Of a DNA stretch of 64,000 nucleotides, positions 1 to 9,995 are shown one piece after another (the first letter of the stretch is position 1; every line of letters begins with the position of its first letter). Origin of the DNA: Agelaius tricolor (Eukaryota > Chordata > Aves > Passeriformes > Icteridae); the NCBI GenBank assembly GCA_023055355.1, contig JALJCS010000030.1:868001-932000 (forward strand). Reading direction: 5' to 3'. Made by a program: the position numbers and the translations under genes. The notes under the pieces were generated by a model. The model saw only the letters and a list, made by a program, of their open reading frames with translations, was not told where the DNA came from and did not search any database.

Positions 1-3000
1 ACTGCAAAACAATCCCAATTTCTTCAAGTGAAGGTGGAAACCTCCAGGAGCACATGGCTTTGGATGTGCTGTGGCTCTCCAAAGGGAAAGCAGAGCACTG
101 TGTTGCTTTTGGAAAAGCTGAGCAGAGCTGGATGAAGCTGAGCAGGAGCCTCAAGTGGCACCTAAAGGCCTCTCACTGCTTCTGCTCCATCAGTCTGGTT
201 GCAGGGCTCTTTCAGAACACAGTTCCTGCAGTGTCAATGCCATTAATGAGAAGTGATTCCAGCATAAAGTGCAGAAGACTCAGCCCCTGAGCTCAGCCAA
301 ACTGGCTGAGAGAGGCAGAGATTCCTACCAGGAGCCAAGATTAACCAAGGAGACACAGGATGTGCTATAGACTCAAGGCAAAGCATGAGAGCAGGTAAGA
401 ACTGTACAGCCCTCAACATTCCTATCAATCCAGAGCTTGCAAGAGAAGGAAACTCCTTTGGGATAGACACCATCAACGCATGGCCAAAATCAGGGGACAG
501 TTTCCAGCACAGGAAGATTTCCACCATCTCGCAGAACAAGGTGCTGAGACATTTTCTTCTGCATGTGCTGCAGCAGATAACTTGCTTTGCTGTACACTGG
601 TGGAATGACAGCACTCTCCTCTTCCAGCACAGTGTTAAAGCTCTGGGTGCCAGCACTTACCTTGTCCTTATTCATGAGAGACAGCACCATTTCAGAGACC
701 TCCCCAGTGACGAAGTTCTGAAATACCAGCTCTGGTGGGGAAACCCCAAACCAGCTCTGTTTCGGGACAACTGACAGCAGCTGGAGAGGAGAGAGAGCAG
801 GGAGAGCTTCAGCTGCTGGGAGGAAGGTTCATGCAGGAGAATCTTCCACTGATCCCCAGTGAAGTACAGACGCTGGGGGAGCACGTCTGCCCAGCCCACA
901 CTGGGCAAACAGTGGCTCACCCACCTCTGCTCTGAGCTGATCCACAGCTGCTGGGCCACACAGAGCAGGCTCAAGCCAAGCTGCTCTTTTGGCATAGATT
1001 TCTCCAGGTTTCTTTCTCCACAATGCCAGGCAGCACTTTCCTAAAACACAGATATATATGCCCATGTGGTCACAGAGCTCTGGGGCACTGACTCAGCACT
1101 CCTGGAGTAAGTAAAACCCATGAATTTACAGGAGACTCCATGGGAAACAATTTTGGGATGTCCTTTACTCTGAGACAGGGAAACCGAGGCCCACACAACT
1201 GCAAATATCTTTTTTGCTCTAGAACTTAGACATCAGTAAGAAGAGCACAGGACCAGAGGAGGTGTGAGAGATGAGCTGACATTTGGCTGAAGCCAAAAGG
1301 TTATGAAGCAAAAGAATGGAATTTGGTGGTTCTGTGTGCTGCTTGTGGTTTGGATTTGTTCAGGTTGGTTTGTTGAGTGTCACAGTGAGAGGGACGGGGT
1401 TGAAGACCTGACCAAAAGGAAGGAGGACAAGAGGGGAGGGGACAGAAAAGTTGGTGGTCAGTAGAGAATGGAAGCTCCTGAGTACCCATCCAATGGCAAA
1501 GGGCACAGGGGCCGCCCCAGCCGGGTACAAAGGGAATACAAAGATTGCCATTTTCTCGGAGGGTGTGTGTGTGTGCTTGGCTCTCGGGGAGGGAGACATG
1601 CCCGGCTCAGATGAATCCTTACTAAGAAACACTTTTCTTTTGCTCTGATGATTTTGTTCCCTTTCACTGTACTTAAAAGTTAGTGTGTTTCAAACAGAGG
1701 GAAAGGCAAAAATAAAAAGACAAATGAGCTGCAAAGAAAAAGACAAGTGAGGTGAATGCTGAATGAGGATAAGGTTCAGTTATTTTCTCAGCAACTTGGG
1801 TAGAGTTGCTATCTCCTTTTTCCATGAGCTTTAAATGGGTGCTTTCTTGTCATTATTGCTATCTTATTTAATGCCATTGTAGGGGCACGTCTGGAATGAC
1901 ACAACAACAGCAAATGCTTCTGGAGCAGAGACGTTGCTTGGAGAAAACTCTGCTCTGCTTTGTCTGCCTTCTCCAGCCACACTGCTGTCACTGCAGAGAT
2001 GCAAGCAGGTCTCCTCTGTGACTTCACAGCAGACACATTCTGCTGAAGGGAGTGGCTGCAGCACACTGTCCCTTAGCTGTGCCCTTCCCTGAGGTGTTCC
2101 CAAGGCCCCTCTCCAGGACAATCCTTAACCTGGATTGTGTTCCGTGTCTCTTGGGGCCAATTTCCTGCTCAACAGCCCACCTCGTTCACCTACCCCTTTG
2201 GACTGTGCTTTCTACTGAGCCAGTCCTGCCAGAAAAGCAGCTTTAAACACACCTCTAAGTAGGCACTGATCCAGATAAAGCAGATCCATTCCCCTCTGCC
2301 CAGGGCCAGTCCCCTGTACATCTGGCAGCCTGCAAAATCTAACACCCCCTCAGGGTCCAACACATTGTTCCAGCCCAAAGCAGTAATGCAATTTGTTTTG
2401 TTAAAGCTGAAGCAATTCCTGCAGATCCGTGGCCTTCAAAGGCCAACGCTGCCACTCTGGAGGGAATCCTGTGACCCCAAGCATTTGATGGTGACCACAC
2501 CAAAGCAAGAGGTGCCTCCTTCAGCAGGAGAATGGCAAATGGCAATGTTGTGCCTTTGTGTCCCCAGCCTTCCCCCTGTTAGCAATGGCAGCTACGCTCC
2601 AGCACACCCCAGCAGCTTCAGCTGAGGTTATTTGTGTTGGCTTAGTGCAGATCAGGACTCCCAGTCCACCACTCCCAGCAGTTTGCAATGACAACAGGAC
2701 CTGAACACTGAGGTATTTTGCTGGAGGCAAGCCTGTCACAAGCACACACCCTCTTCAAACTTCCTGTTAAACAGAAAGGAAAAGAGCAGGAAAAGGCTAC
2801 CTTTGGACCAGTCTCACTCCTGTCTAGAAATGGGCCAATTCTGGGCAGAATACTCCCTCCAGTGCTGGCCTCCTTCTTTCTGCTGAGAAACTTCTCCCTC
2901 AAGAACTTAGAGGGAAGCAGCTGAAAGGAAAAAATACACCAGCTAGAGCCTCAGAGATGCACTTGTTCAGAAAGGCTTTTCTTGAACAAGTGGCACTGGT

Positions 3001-4120
3001 GAATAACTTGTGATCACACCCACTAGGACAGCCCTGGAAGCCCTGGAAGTTTCCTGCTGAAATACTTAGCATCAGTCAATTAATAATACAGAGTGCAATA
3101 CACATACTCCAGCCAAAAGGCTCTGTCCCATGAGCTTCTCGGTGACTGGATGTGACATGTTTGGGGATTTCTGCTCTTTGGGCATTTGTTTCCTCTTATG
3201 TTTCATTGGATTGAGGCAGTGACCTTTCCAGAGAATGGGGAGGAGCTCTCAGAGCTGCCTGAACTCCATCCCTGCACAACACTCAGAACTCACAGCAAGG
3301 AGATATCGCTGCTGGCTGAGTCCAAGAAAACAAAGTTGTACCTAAAGTGAGGTGCACAGGAATGTGTCCAGGTTTTAGTTCCCCTGTTAATTGTTTTCTC
3401 TGTCTGGGCTGACAGAGCCCTCCACAGAAGAAAACAGAGGGATCTCCTGGACAGAGCCTCAGCAGTGGGGCATCTTCAGTCAAGTGAGCTGCAGACAGCA
3501 AGGGACCTTTGTGGCCCTGGCCCCAGTGCTGCCTGCAGGGCTGGATCTGTGCCCACACAGGAGCTGGGAGAGAACAGCTGCTTTGCAAGCTCTTCCAGCT
3601 GGGACCAGCCGTGACTCTCAAGGCTTTGGGCAGAGTTTGAGCCTCCCCCCCAAATGCCCAGGTGCCCAAGGGCAGCTTGGTCAGAGCAGCACAGGTGAGT
3701 GCCCAGCCTGACAGAAGGAATTCCTGTGGCAAAGGGAAAGGGACAGAACACATGCTCAGGGCTTCAGCTGTACATTGGTTTCACTTGGCTCCGCTGGCAC
3801 AGCCAGGCAAGGCACAACTGAAGCATCCCACAGTGTTCCCTACTGCACCAGGACAGGCCCAGCAACAGGAGCACGGCACAAAGGGCTGGGGAGGGGCTCT
3901 GCAGCTTCACAGCACTGCTGGACAACAGGGCCAGGGAGAGCAGGGACACCAGGGCAGTGCCAGCCTGAACACAGCCCCAGGGGCTACTCACAGTATCAGG
4001 TTTCAGTCCTTCCCTGGACAAAAGACGAGGTGTTGGTGTCTTCTTTGGCAATCCTGACGCCATTTCCAAGGGAGGATCTCGCAGATGAGCGACAATGCCT
4101 CAACAAAACTGGAAGGAGCA
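1..4120. other. No gene recognised
   Basis: Ordinary AT/GC-balanced sequence with only short, unlinked open frames on both strands. No motif, domain or repeat family was recognised. One short segment (about 672-728, minus) resembles an exon but is unsupported and is listed among the rejected items. A short GT run lies near 1563-1575. Confidence 0.5.
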
Positions 4121-4124
4121 ACAA

Positions 4125-4215
4125 TGGAACTCTGAAAATCCATCACCCAATTCATGGCAGATTCTGGGGATATACTGGTGCTAAAAATGTTATATTATTT
4201 GAAAGTAGCTAAGCG
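4125..4215 (+). repeat. Dispersed ~90-bp repeat, copy 1
   Basis: The segment reads CTGAAAATCCA...ATGGCAGA...GGATATAC.GGTGCTAAA...TATTATTTGAAAGTAGC. It recurs with modest divergence at 4905-4995 in the same orientation. The two copies are 780 bp apart. It may be part of an old interspersed element of LTR type; the family is not identified. Confidence 0.7.
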
Positions 4216-4904
4216 CTTGTTTGGTGTAAATAGCTAGTATAGTTAGGCCTCTAGCTGGACTTTATTTGAACCCTATGGCTACCTTGTGCAATTCAAAGAT
4301 GGATCATACTGAAATCTGGAGCTCAAAAGCTGAACATTAATAAGAGTTGGAACAGACAAAGCTGTAGCTTAAATATTACTTAAAAATAGCTAGAGTGGGC
4401 CTCCTCTTCTTTAGGCTAAAGCACCCCTGTGCTCTCTCAGCTGTTCCTCACAGCTGAGAGACTCGTGAGAGACTGGAATGTTATGGCTAATGGCTTAAAT
4501 ATCATTATAAAGGACTTTCTGCCCATTGGGACAAAATTGTATAAAGAAGCTGCAACCACCGAAGCCCACCCTTCCCTGAAAATGCCTCCTGACTGGAACT
4601 TGGCACTGTGAGTTAAGCTGCCTAAGGCAACTTGAGACAAGATCAAGGTGACACTATTGTCCCATTAGCTCAGGGCTGGGGAGAAGTAAACAAGGCTGAG
4701 GAGAAAAACCTATCCACAACAAAGCCAAACCCAGCAGCTGTCCTGAAAATCAGCTCTGTCTGCCTTCAGGCTGGGGAAGCCACAGCCACAGACTCTTCTG
4801 CTGAGGCCAGCTTTGCACACAAACCTCCCATCAAAGACCTCCACAGTGCCCCCAGACCCATTCCTGAGGCCTTGCACCAGACCACTGCAGGGCATGCAAA
4901 GTAA

Positions 4905-4995
4905 CACAACAAACCTGAAAATCCAGAACCCAACTCATGGCAGACTCGAAGGATATACGGGTGCTAAAGATTTTGTATTATTTGAAAGTAGCAAG
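4905..4995 (+). repeat. Dispersed ~90-bp repeat, copy 2
   Basis: Second copy of the segment at 4125-4215. Both copies end in TATTATTTGAAAGTAGC and then diverge. Downstream to 5400 is a pyrimidine-rich stretch (5170-5265) with no gene recognised. Confidence 0.7.
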
Positions 4996-5649
4996 AGACA
5001 GAGTCAAACTTGCCCCACGCCAGGGAGGTACCTGGGCAGTCCCACCTTGCCCAAATCTGCATGAATCCATTGGAGTCTTACGTTTTGCCAGACTTCACCA
5101 CAGAGAAGACCAGAAGAGGATTTAATGGTATGCCAATGGGATCCATGGAATGGTGATATTTTCTACTAAATCTGTCTCTGTCACACTCTTTCTCCCGCCC
5201 CTTCCCAACCCCCATCACCCTCCCACTTTTTCTTTTCTTTCTCTCTCTTTCTTCCTCACATTTACTGTTACATAAAATCCAAACTATTGACTTTGGCATG
5301 TGGTCTCATTTGCACCTCAATACAGAGGGATCTCCCTAATAATTTTGATAACCAGGTGATAAAAACCCACTGAAACTTGAACAGTTCATTCACCTTTAAG
5401 CAGTTTAAGCAATTACTACAGGGAAAAATGCATAGACTAGTATATTTAGAAAATGTTGCATTTCTTCAGTGAAAAAAAAAGCAGAATCAGTAGACCATTT
5501 ATTGTTCATCCTCTCAGGTGTACATGTCACTGAACTACTGCGCCAGAAGACTGGCATGATCACATCCTCTATTGCCCTTTGGCATTCTCTTTCAGAGTAC
5601 AGATGAAACAAAACCAAAAAGTTCAACTTTAGTCGGTCTTTACCTTCAA

Positions 5650-5762
5650 CTGAAATTCAGGACTCCCTAGCAGAGACCAATATTCTGCACGCTGAGGAAC
5701 TTTTCGCAGAGGCCAATGCTCTGCACCTTTAGGAATTCTCTGCGCAGACCAATGCTCCGCCA
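5650..5762 (-). promoter_or_regulatory. Three tandem ~36-bp repeats, each with a CCAAT box
   Basis: Three successive units each carry CAGA(G)..CCAAT followed by (A/G)(T/C)TCTGC or GCTCCGC: around 5662, 5700 and 5738. They run into a CpG-rich block. CCAAT is the NF-Y target. Read on the minus strand, the three ATTGG boxes lie downstream of the X-box at 5890-5904, an order like that of X-Y promoter modules. Direction and target gene are inferred only. Confidence 0.5.
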
Positions 5763-5764
5763 AC

Positions 5765-6000
5765 AATTCCCTTGGCGAATCGCCCGCTGCAGCCGCCTGC
5801 AGGAGCCCAGGCTGCGCACACCCAGCCAGGGCCGCGCTCTCAGGCGGCTGAGGCCGCGCCGCTGTCACAGACGCTGAGGGCCCGGGCGCGGTTACCGGGC
5901 AACCGCGGCACCGAGTGCGGGGCCGGGCCGGGCCGGGCCGGGCCGGGCCGCGGGGATTTCCAAAGGAGATTGTCACTCGAGCGACTGACTTCAGTTTGGT
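5765..6000. promoter_or_regulatory. CpG-rich block with RFX-type X-box
   Basis: The stretch is dense in CG dinucleotides and contains six or so CCGGG units (5918-5950). At 5890-5904 lies GGTTACCGGGCAACC, a near-palindromic match to the RFX X-box (GTTRCC-N2-GGYAAC). Such sites occur in MHC class I/II promoters and in cilia gene promoters. No first exon is identified, so this is a candidate promoter only. Confidence 0.5.
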
Positions 6001-6094
6001 GCTTCCCAAGAGTCTTTCTGTAAGTAAGGAAAGGTTAAAATGTGGTGATAAAGGCACCTATGTCAGGTCTATACATTGCTCTTTGTAGCACTAC

Positions 6095-6222
6095 TATTCT
6101 ACCCTGGCTGGAACAGCAGGAGGGGCTGAGGGAGCTGGGAAGGGGGCTCAGCCTGGAGAAAAGGAGCCTCAGAGGGAACCTTCTGGCTCTGCACAACTCC
6201 CTGACAGGAGGGGACAAGAGGC
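6095..6222 (+). mobile_element. CR1 retrotransposon 3' fragment
   Basis: The sequence has the wording typical of the bird CR1 3' region: GAGGGGCTGAGGGAGCTGG, then CTCAGCCTGGAGAAAAGGAG, CCTCAGAGGGAACCTT and CTCTGCACAACTCCCTGACA. It is a short 5'-truncated piece sitting between the CpG-rich block and the class I leader exon. Confidence 0.75.
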
Positions 6223-6510
6223 TGCTTCAAGTTCAAGCCCCGCCGGAGCCGCGTGCTTCCCCCTCTCCTCCTCCGCTCCGCCTCTTCCTCCCTCCCTCCT
6301 CCTCCTCCCCCCCCCGCTCCCGGAGCCCTTGCAGCCCGCGGGAGAGGCGGGGATGGAGCCGGGACAGGTCGGAACGCAGAGAGGGCTGGGGGGATGCCAG
6401 GAGTGGGAGTGACTGGGCTGTACTGGGATCATCCTGGGAGCAGCTCCTGGGTGACCGAGTTCTACTGGGATCATCCTGGGATCACACTGGGAGTGAGGAG
6501 GAGCAGCTCG

Positions 6511-6575
6511 ACGGCTCCAGCGCTGGGGCTGGGGGCGCTCCTGGGGGGCCAGGGGGGAGTGGGACCCCCGGCACC
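6511..6575 (+). pseudogene. Class I leader exon relic with start codon lost
   Basis: ACG GCT CCA GCG CTG GGG CTG encodes TAPALGLG, against the expected M-A-P-A-L-G-L-G opening of bird class I leader peptides. The single T-to-C change (ATG to ACG at 6511-6513) would abolish initiation. The hydrophobic run GLGALLGG follows. The 3' edge is approximate. Confidence 0.7.
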
Positions 6576-6579
6576 GGGA

Positions 6580-7410
6580 CCCTGAACCGCCATTGCCGGT
6601 ACCGGGACCCCCCTGCTCCCTTATCCTACACAGGGACCCCCCTGAATCCCCCATTCCGGACATCAGGAGCCCCTGCTCCCCTTTTCCCGGCCGACCCATG
6701 GCTCCCAGCCTCCAGACTTCCCATGGGCTTGACCCTGGGACACCCTGGAACGCCTTGGTCCCCCATTCCTGCCTTTCCCAGCCCCCAGCCCCAGCTTTGT
6801 GCAAAACCAGAGACTACTTGAACTCCCCCTTCCCGAACATCCTGGGTGTCCCCACCCTGGTACCCTCATTTTTGGGAAATCCTGGACTCCCCTTTCCTGG
6901 GCTCAAGGACCCCCTGGAACTCCCTTCTACCTCTTAATGTCCCTGCCCTCCCCATTTCTGTGAACCTGAGAACCCCCCCTGCACCCCCATTCCTGAGAAC
7001 CCAGACGCTCTTTTACCCCTTTGCTTGGCACTGAGACCACCCTGCACCCCCTTATCTGGCACCAACTCAACCTTTTCCCAGCCCTCCACCTCTCCCAGCC
7101 CCCAGCCCCACCATTTTCCCTGACCTGGGACCCCTGGGCCCCCATTCCTGCCTTTCCCAGCCCCCAGCCCCTCCTTTCATCACACTGAGGAGCCCTGGCA
7201 CCCCCTTTCCTGGGCACAGGGGCACAGGATTCCCTGGACACCCCATCCCAGTTCTCCCAGTCCCTGCACCCCCTTTCCTTGACTCTGAGCCCCTGAACAT
7301 CCTTCCCAGCTCTGCCAGCTCTTCATGTCCCCCCGTTCCTTGGCCTGTTGACAGCCCTGGATCCCCAAACTCCCACTTCCAGCGCCCCAGCTCCCCCAAA
7401 TCTCCGTGTC
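6580..7410 (+). repeat. Degenerate C-rich repeat in class I intron 1
   Basis: A loosely repeated phrase of the type CCCCATTCCTG..CCTTTCCCAGCCCCCAGCCCC fills the space between leader and alpha1. No exon was recognised. Pyrimidine-rich strand bias continues right up to the alpha1 acceptor. Confidence 0.55.
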
Positions 7411-7417
7411 CCCCCAG

Positions 7418-7990
7418 TTCTGCACTCCCTTCAGTACCTGGAAGCGGCGCTGTCAGAGCCTGCCCCCAGTCCTTGATTGTGGGGGAGGTGGACGGGACCC
7501 CCTGGGAGCACTGGGGCAGCGAGCGGGGCCGGATGGAGCCGCAGACAGCGGGGATGGGGGCAAGAGCTGAGCTGGGATATTGGGATAGCCAGAACTGGGA
7601 TATTGGGATAGCCAGAGCCGGGATATTGGGATAGCCAGGGCTGGGATATTGGGATAGCCAGGGCTGGGACACTGGGATAGCCAGAGCTGGGATATTGGGA
7701 TAGCCAGGGCTGGGATATTGGGATAGCCAGGGCTGGGACACTGGGATAGCCAGGGCTGGGATATTGGGATAGCCAGAGCTGGGACACTGGGATGGCGAGG
7801 GCTGGGATATTGGGATAGCCAGAGCTGGGTTATTGGGATAGCCAGGGCTGGGATATTGGGATAGCCAGAGCTGGGATATTGGGATAGCCAGGGCTGGGAT
7901 ATTGGGATATCCAGCCCCAGCTCAAGGACAGGACCCGGCCCGTGGCCAACAGTGCCCTGGAGACGGGGCCGGTACAAACAGAGCGGGGGG
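7418..7990 (+). pseudogene. Class I alpha1 exon enlarged by an internal minisatellite
   Basis: The left part (7418-7573) follows a CCCCCAG acceptor. It encodes LHSLQYLEAALSEPAPS, then after a frameshift IVGEVDGTPWEHWGSERGR, MEPQTAGMGARAELG and GYWDSQ. The right part (~7913-7990) encodes DRTRPVANSALET and then, in another frame, GRYKQSG, the usual end of alpha1. Between them lie about 340 bp of 23-bp repeats. A normal alpha1 exon is about 260-270 bp; this one is about 570 bp. Confidence 0.8.
7574..7912 (+). repeat. 23-bp minisatellite derived from the alpha1 codons for YWDSQ
   Basis: About 15 tandem copies of a 23-bp unit, GATATTGGGATAGCCAGRGCTGG, with variants (ACACTGG, TTATTGG). The first unit directly continues the alpha1 reading frame as GYWDSQ, a sequence expected at that point of the domain. 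Because 23 is not a multiple of 3, each unit shifts the frame, and one plus-strand frame meets TAG within three units. On the minus strand all three frames stay open, giving a 23-residue pattern around SQYPSPGYPNIPALAIPI. Confidence 0.92.
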
Positions 7991-8167
7991 AGTGGGGGGA
8001 GCCGGGGGCTGGGCTGGGATCTGTGGGAATGGAGGACTCTGAGGGGCTGGGATGGGATCTCTGGGGATGGAGGGATCTGTGGGGCTGGGATGGGAATCTA
8101 GGGGGCTCCATGGGGCTCCCTGGGGCTGGGACACGACTCCATGGGTCCGTTCTCTCCTCATTTCCAG

Positions 8168-8439
8168 GTCTCCACACGCTGCAGGTGGTTTCCAGCTGTG
8201 ACCTCCTGCCAACAGTGTCCATGGATCCCATGGGTACGGCTATGAGGGCTGGGATTTCATCTCCTTCCAGCTGGGATCCAGGAGCCTTGCAGGGTCCGAT
8301 GGTGCCACCTGGATCACCCAGAGGTGCTGGGAGTCCAAAGGGATCATGGTGGAGGAGATGAAGCATTTCCTGGGACACACCTGTGTGGAAGGGCTCCTAA
8401 AATACATCAGATATGGTCAGGAGGCTCTGGAGCACAAAG
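8168..8439 (+). pseudogene. Class I alpha2 exon relic
   Basis: The exon follows TCATTTCCAG and ends at a GTGGGC donor, 272 bp in all (usual alpha2 about 276). It encodes LHTLQVVSSCDLLPTVS, then after a small frameshift near 8225-8240 YGYEGWDFISFQLGS, ITQRCWESKGIMVEEMKHFL, and HTCVEGLLKYIRYGQEALEH. Both disulfide cysteines are present (SSCDLL and HTCVEG). The shift of reading frame and absent downstream exons make it non-functional. Confidence 0.88.
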
Positions 8440-9120
8440 GTGGGCATGGGAGGGGAAGGGCAATTCTTATGGGAATGGGGTATTCAGGAATGGGGGACTT
8501 GGGAATGCAGGAATTGCCATGGAATTTCCATGGCCAGATCTCATTCTCATCCCAGTCAGGTGAGAATTCCATGGATGGATCTCCCCCCTAACCCACTGCC
8601 ATGGGAATTCCACGGGGAAATCATTTGAATTTATGACCAATCCAATGCCAGCAGTGCAATGAGAAGTAATCCCTGCTGGGGTTCCATGGGATATCAATCC
8701 CAATCCTTTGCCCAGGCCAGCTCTGCTGTGCCCGTGGGAGCACCAGGGGAGTGCCCTGTCCCTGCCCTGAGCCCAGCAGGAGCCTTTGCTTGGCTGTTCT
8801 GTGCCCTGCCTGGGGCAGGAGGGCATGGCCAGGCTGCAGCCACTGCAGGGGCTCCTGGGGAATGTTCCAGAGCAAAGCTTAAAGCAAACAACAGTTCCTG
8901 GAGGGGATTTTGCCCCTGTGCCTCTGCTGGGAGCCCAAGGGCACCACCCAAAGTGCTGGAGCTCAGTGTCCCTCAGCCAGGCCATGTTCCCTGACTGTGC
9001 CCTGTCCCTCAGCTGTGCCCTGTCCCTCAGCTCTGGGGGGCCGGGGGTGGCAGCAGGACCCAGGGCAGCCCTTGGGGAGAACAACCCTGAGCCCCAGCTG
9101 AGCCAGTTCCCCCAGTTCCC
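8440..9120. other. No alpha3 exon or other gene seen
   Basis: Inspected specifically for a class I alpha3 (immunoglobulin-like) exon, transmembrane and cytoplasmic exons; none was recognised. It holds short G-rich and CCATGGGAATTCC-type phrases and GC-rich unique sequence. Confidence 0.5.
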
Positions 9121-9995
9121 CCCAGGTCACTCCCAGCATGGGCCCTGTGTCTCCCAGTCACCCTCAGGATGGTCCCAGTCACTTCCAGTTACACTCAGTA
9201 TGTTCCCAGTATCATCCTGGTCACTCCCAGTATGATCCCAGTATGATCCCAGCACAGTCCCAGGTGTTCCTATTCACCCCTACTATAGTTCCAGGCACTG
9301 CCAGTACGGTTCCAGTCCTTCCCAGTAGGATTCCGGTATGAACCCAGTCACTCTCAGTACGGTGTCATTTGCCCCCAGTATGGTCCCAGTCACTCCAAGT
9401 CACCCAGGATGATTCCAGTCACTCCCAGATCCCCCCAGTATTATTCCAGTAACTTCTTTTATGGTTCCTCTGTGATCCCAGTCACTCCCAGTCTCTCCCA
9501 GTATATCCCAATTGCTCCCAGTAGCTTCCAGCATGATTCCAGTTGCTCATGGCCACTCCCAGTCACCTCCAGCACAATTCCAGTCACTTCCTGTATATTC
9601 CAGTTGCCCCAGCATGGTCTCAGTTGCCCTCAGTCTGCTCCCAGTCACTTCCAGTGTGATCCCAGAATGACCCCAGTCACACTCACTCAGTGTGGTTCCA
9701 GTTGCTCCCAGTGTGATCCCATTTGTCCCAACATGGTCCCATTTCCTCCCAGTGTGATCCCAGTTTCCTCTATCACAGACCCAGTCCCTCCCAGTACGAT
9801 CCTACTCTGATGCCATGATGATTCCAGTTGCTCCCAGCATGGTTCCAGTTGCTCCCAGTCTGATCCCAGTTGCTCTCAGTGGCCCCTAGCATAGACCCAT
9901 CAACCCAAGAATGATCCCAGTATGAGTCTACTCTGATCCCAGTCTCCCCCAGTATGGTCCCAGTCAATCCCCAGATGCCCCCAGTGTAGACTCAG
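9120..9995 (+). repeat. Degenerate CCCAGTCACTCCCAGTATGAT minisatellite
   Basis: The phrase TCCCAGTCACTCCCAGTAT or GATCCCAGT recurs dozens of times with heavy divergence over about 870 bp. The period is irregular, roughly 15-30 bp. No coding meaning is seen. Confidence 0.8.

Larger units (their letters stand above)
6511..8439 (+). pseudogene. MHC class I heavy chain pseudogene (leader, alpha1, alpha2)
   Basis: Class I heavy chains present peptides at the cell surface. Three exon relics lie in order on the plus strand. The leader (6511-~6575) reads TAPALGLGALLG, with ACG where the start ATG is expected. Alpha1 (7418-~7990) opens with LHSLQYLEAALSEPAPS and continues with VGEVDGTPWEHWGSERGR. Alpha2 (8168-8439) opens with LHTLQVVSSCDLL and keeps both domain cysteines. 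Flanking AG and GT splice signals are present. Defects are a lost start codon, frameshifts in both domains, a minisatellite inside alpha1, and no recognisable alpha3, transmembrane or cytoplasmic exon downstream to ~9.1 kb. The bird class I identity is strong; which locus it came from cannot be told. Confidence 0.88.

Noticed and set aside
672..728. Minus-strand candidate exon reading NFVTGEVSEMVLSLMNKDK, with an AG acceptor and GTAAGT donor
   Set aside because: It looks exon-like, and a cilia-type X-box promoter lies upstream on the same strand, but no second exon of the same gene could be found between it and 5.6 kb. One 57-bp candidate is not enough.
6042..6821. 259-codon plus-strand open frame through the CpG-rich region
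   Set aside because: It runs through a CR1 fragment and the class I leader exon in a different frame; composition explains its length.
7067..7977. Minus-strand open frames rich in SQYPSPGYPNIPALAIP, resembling a structural repeat protein
   Set aside because: They are the reverse strand of a 23-bp minisatellite lying in a class I pseudogene exon; all three frames are open by composition.
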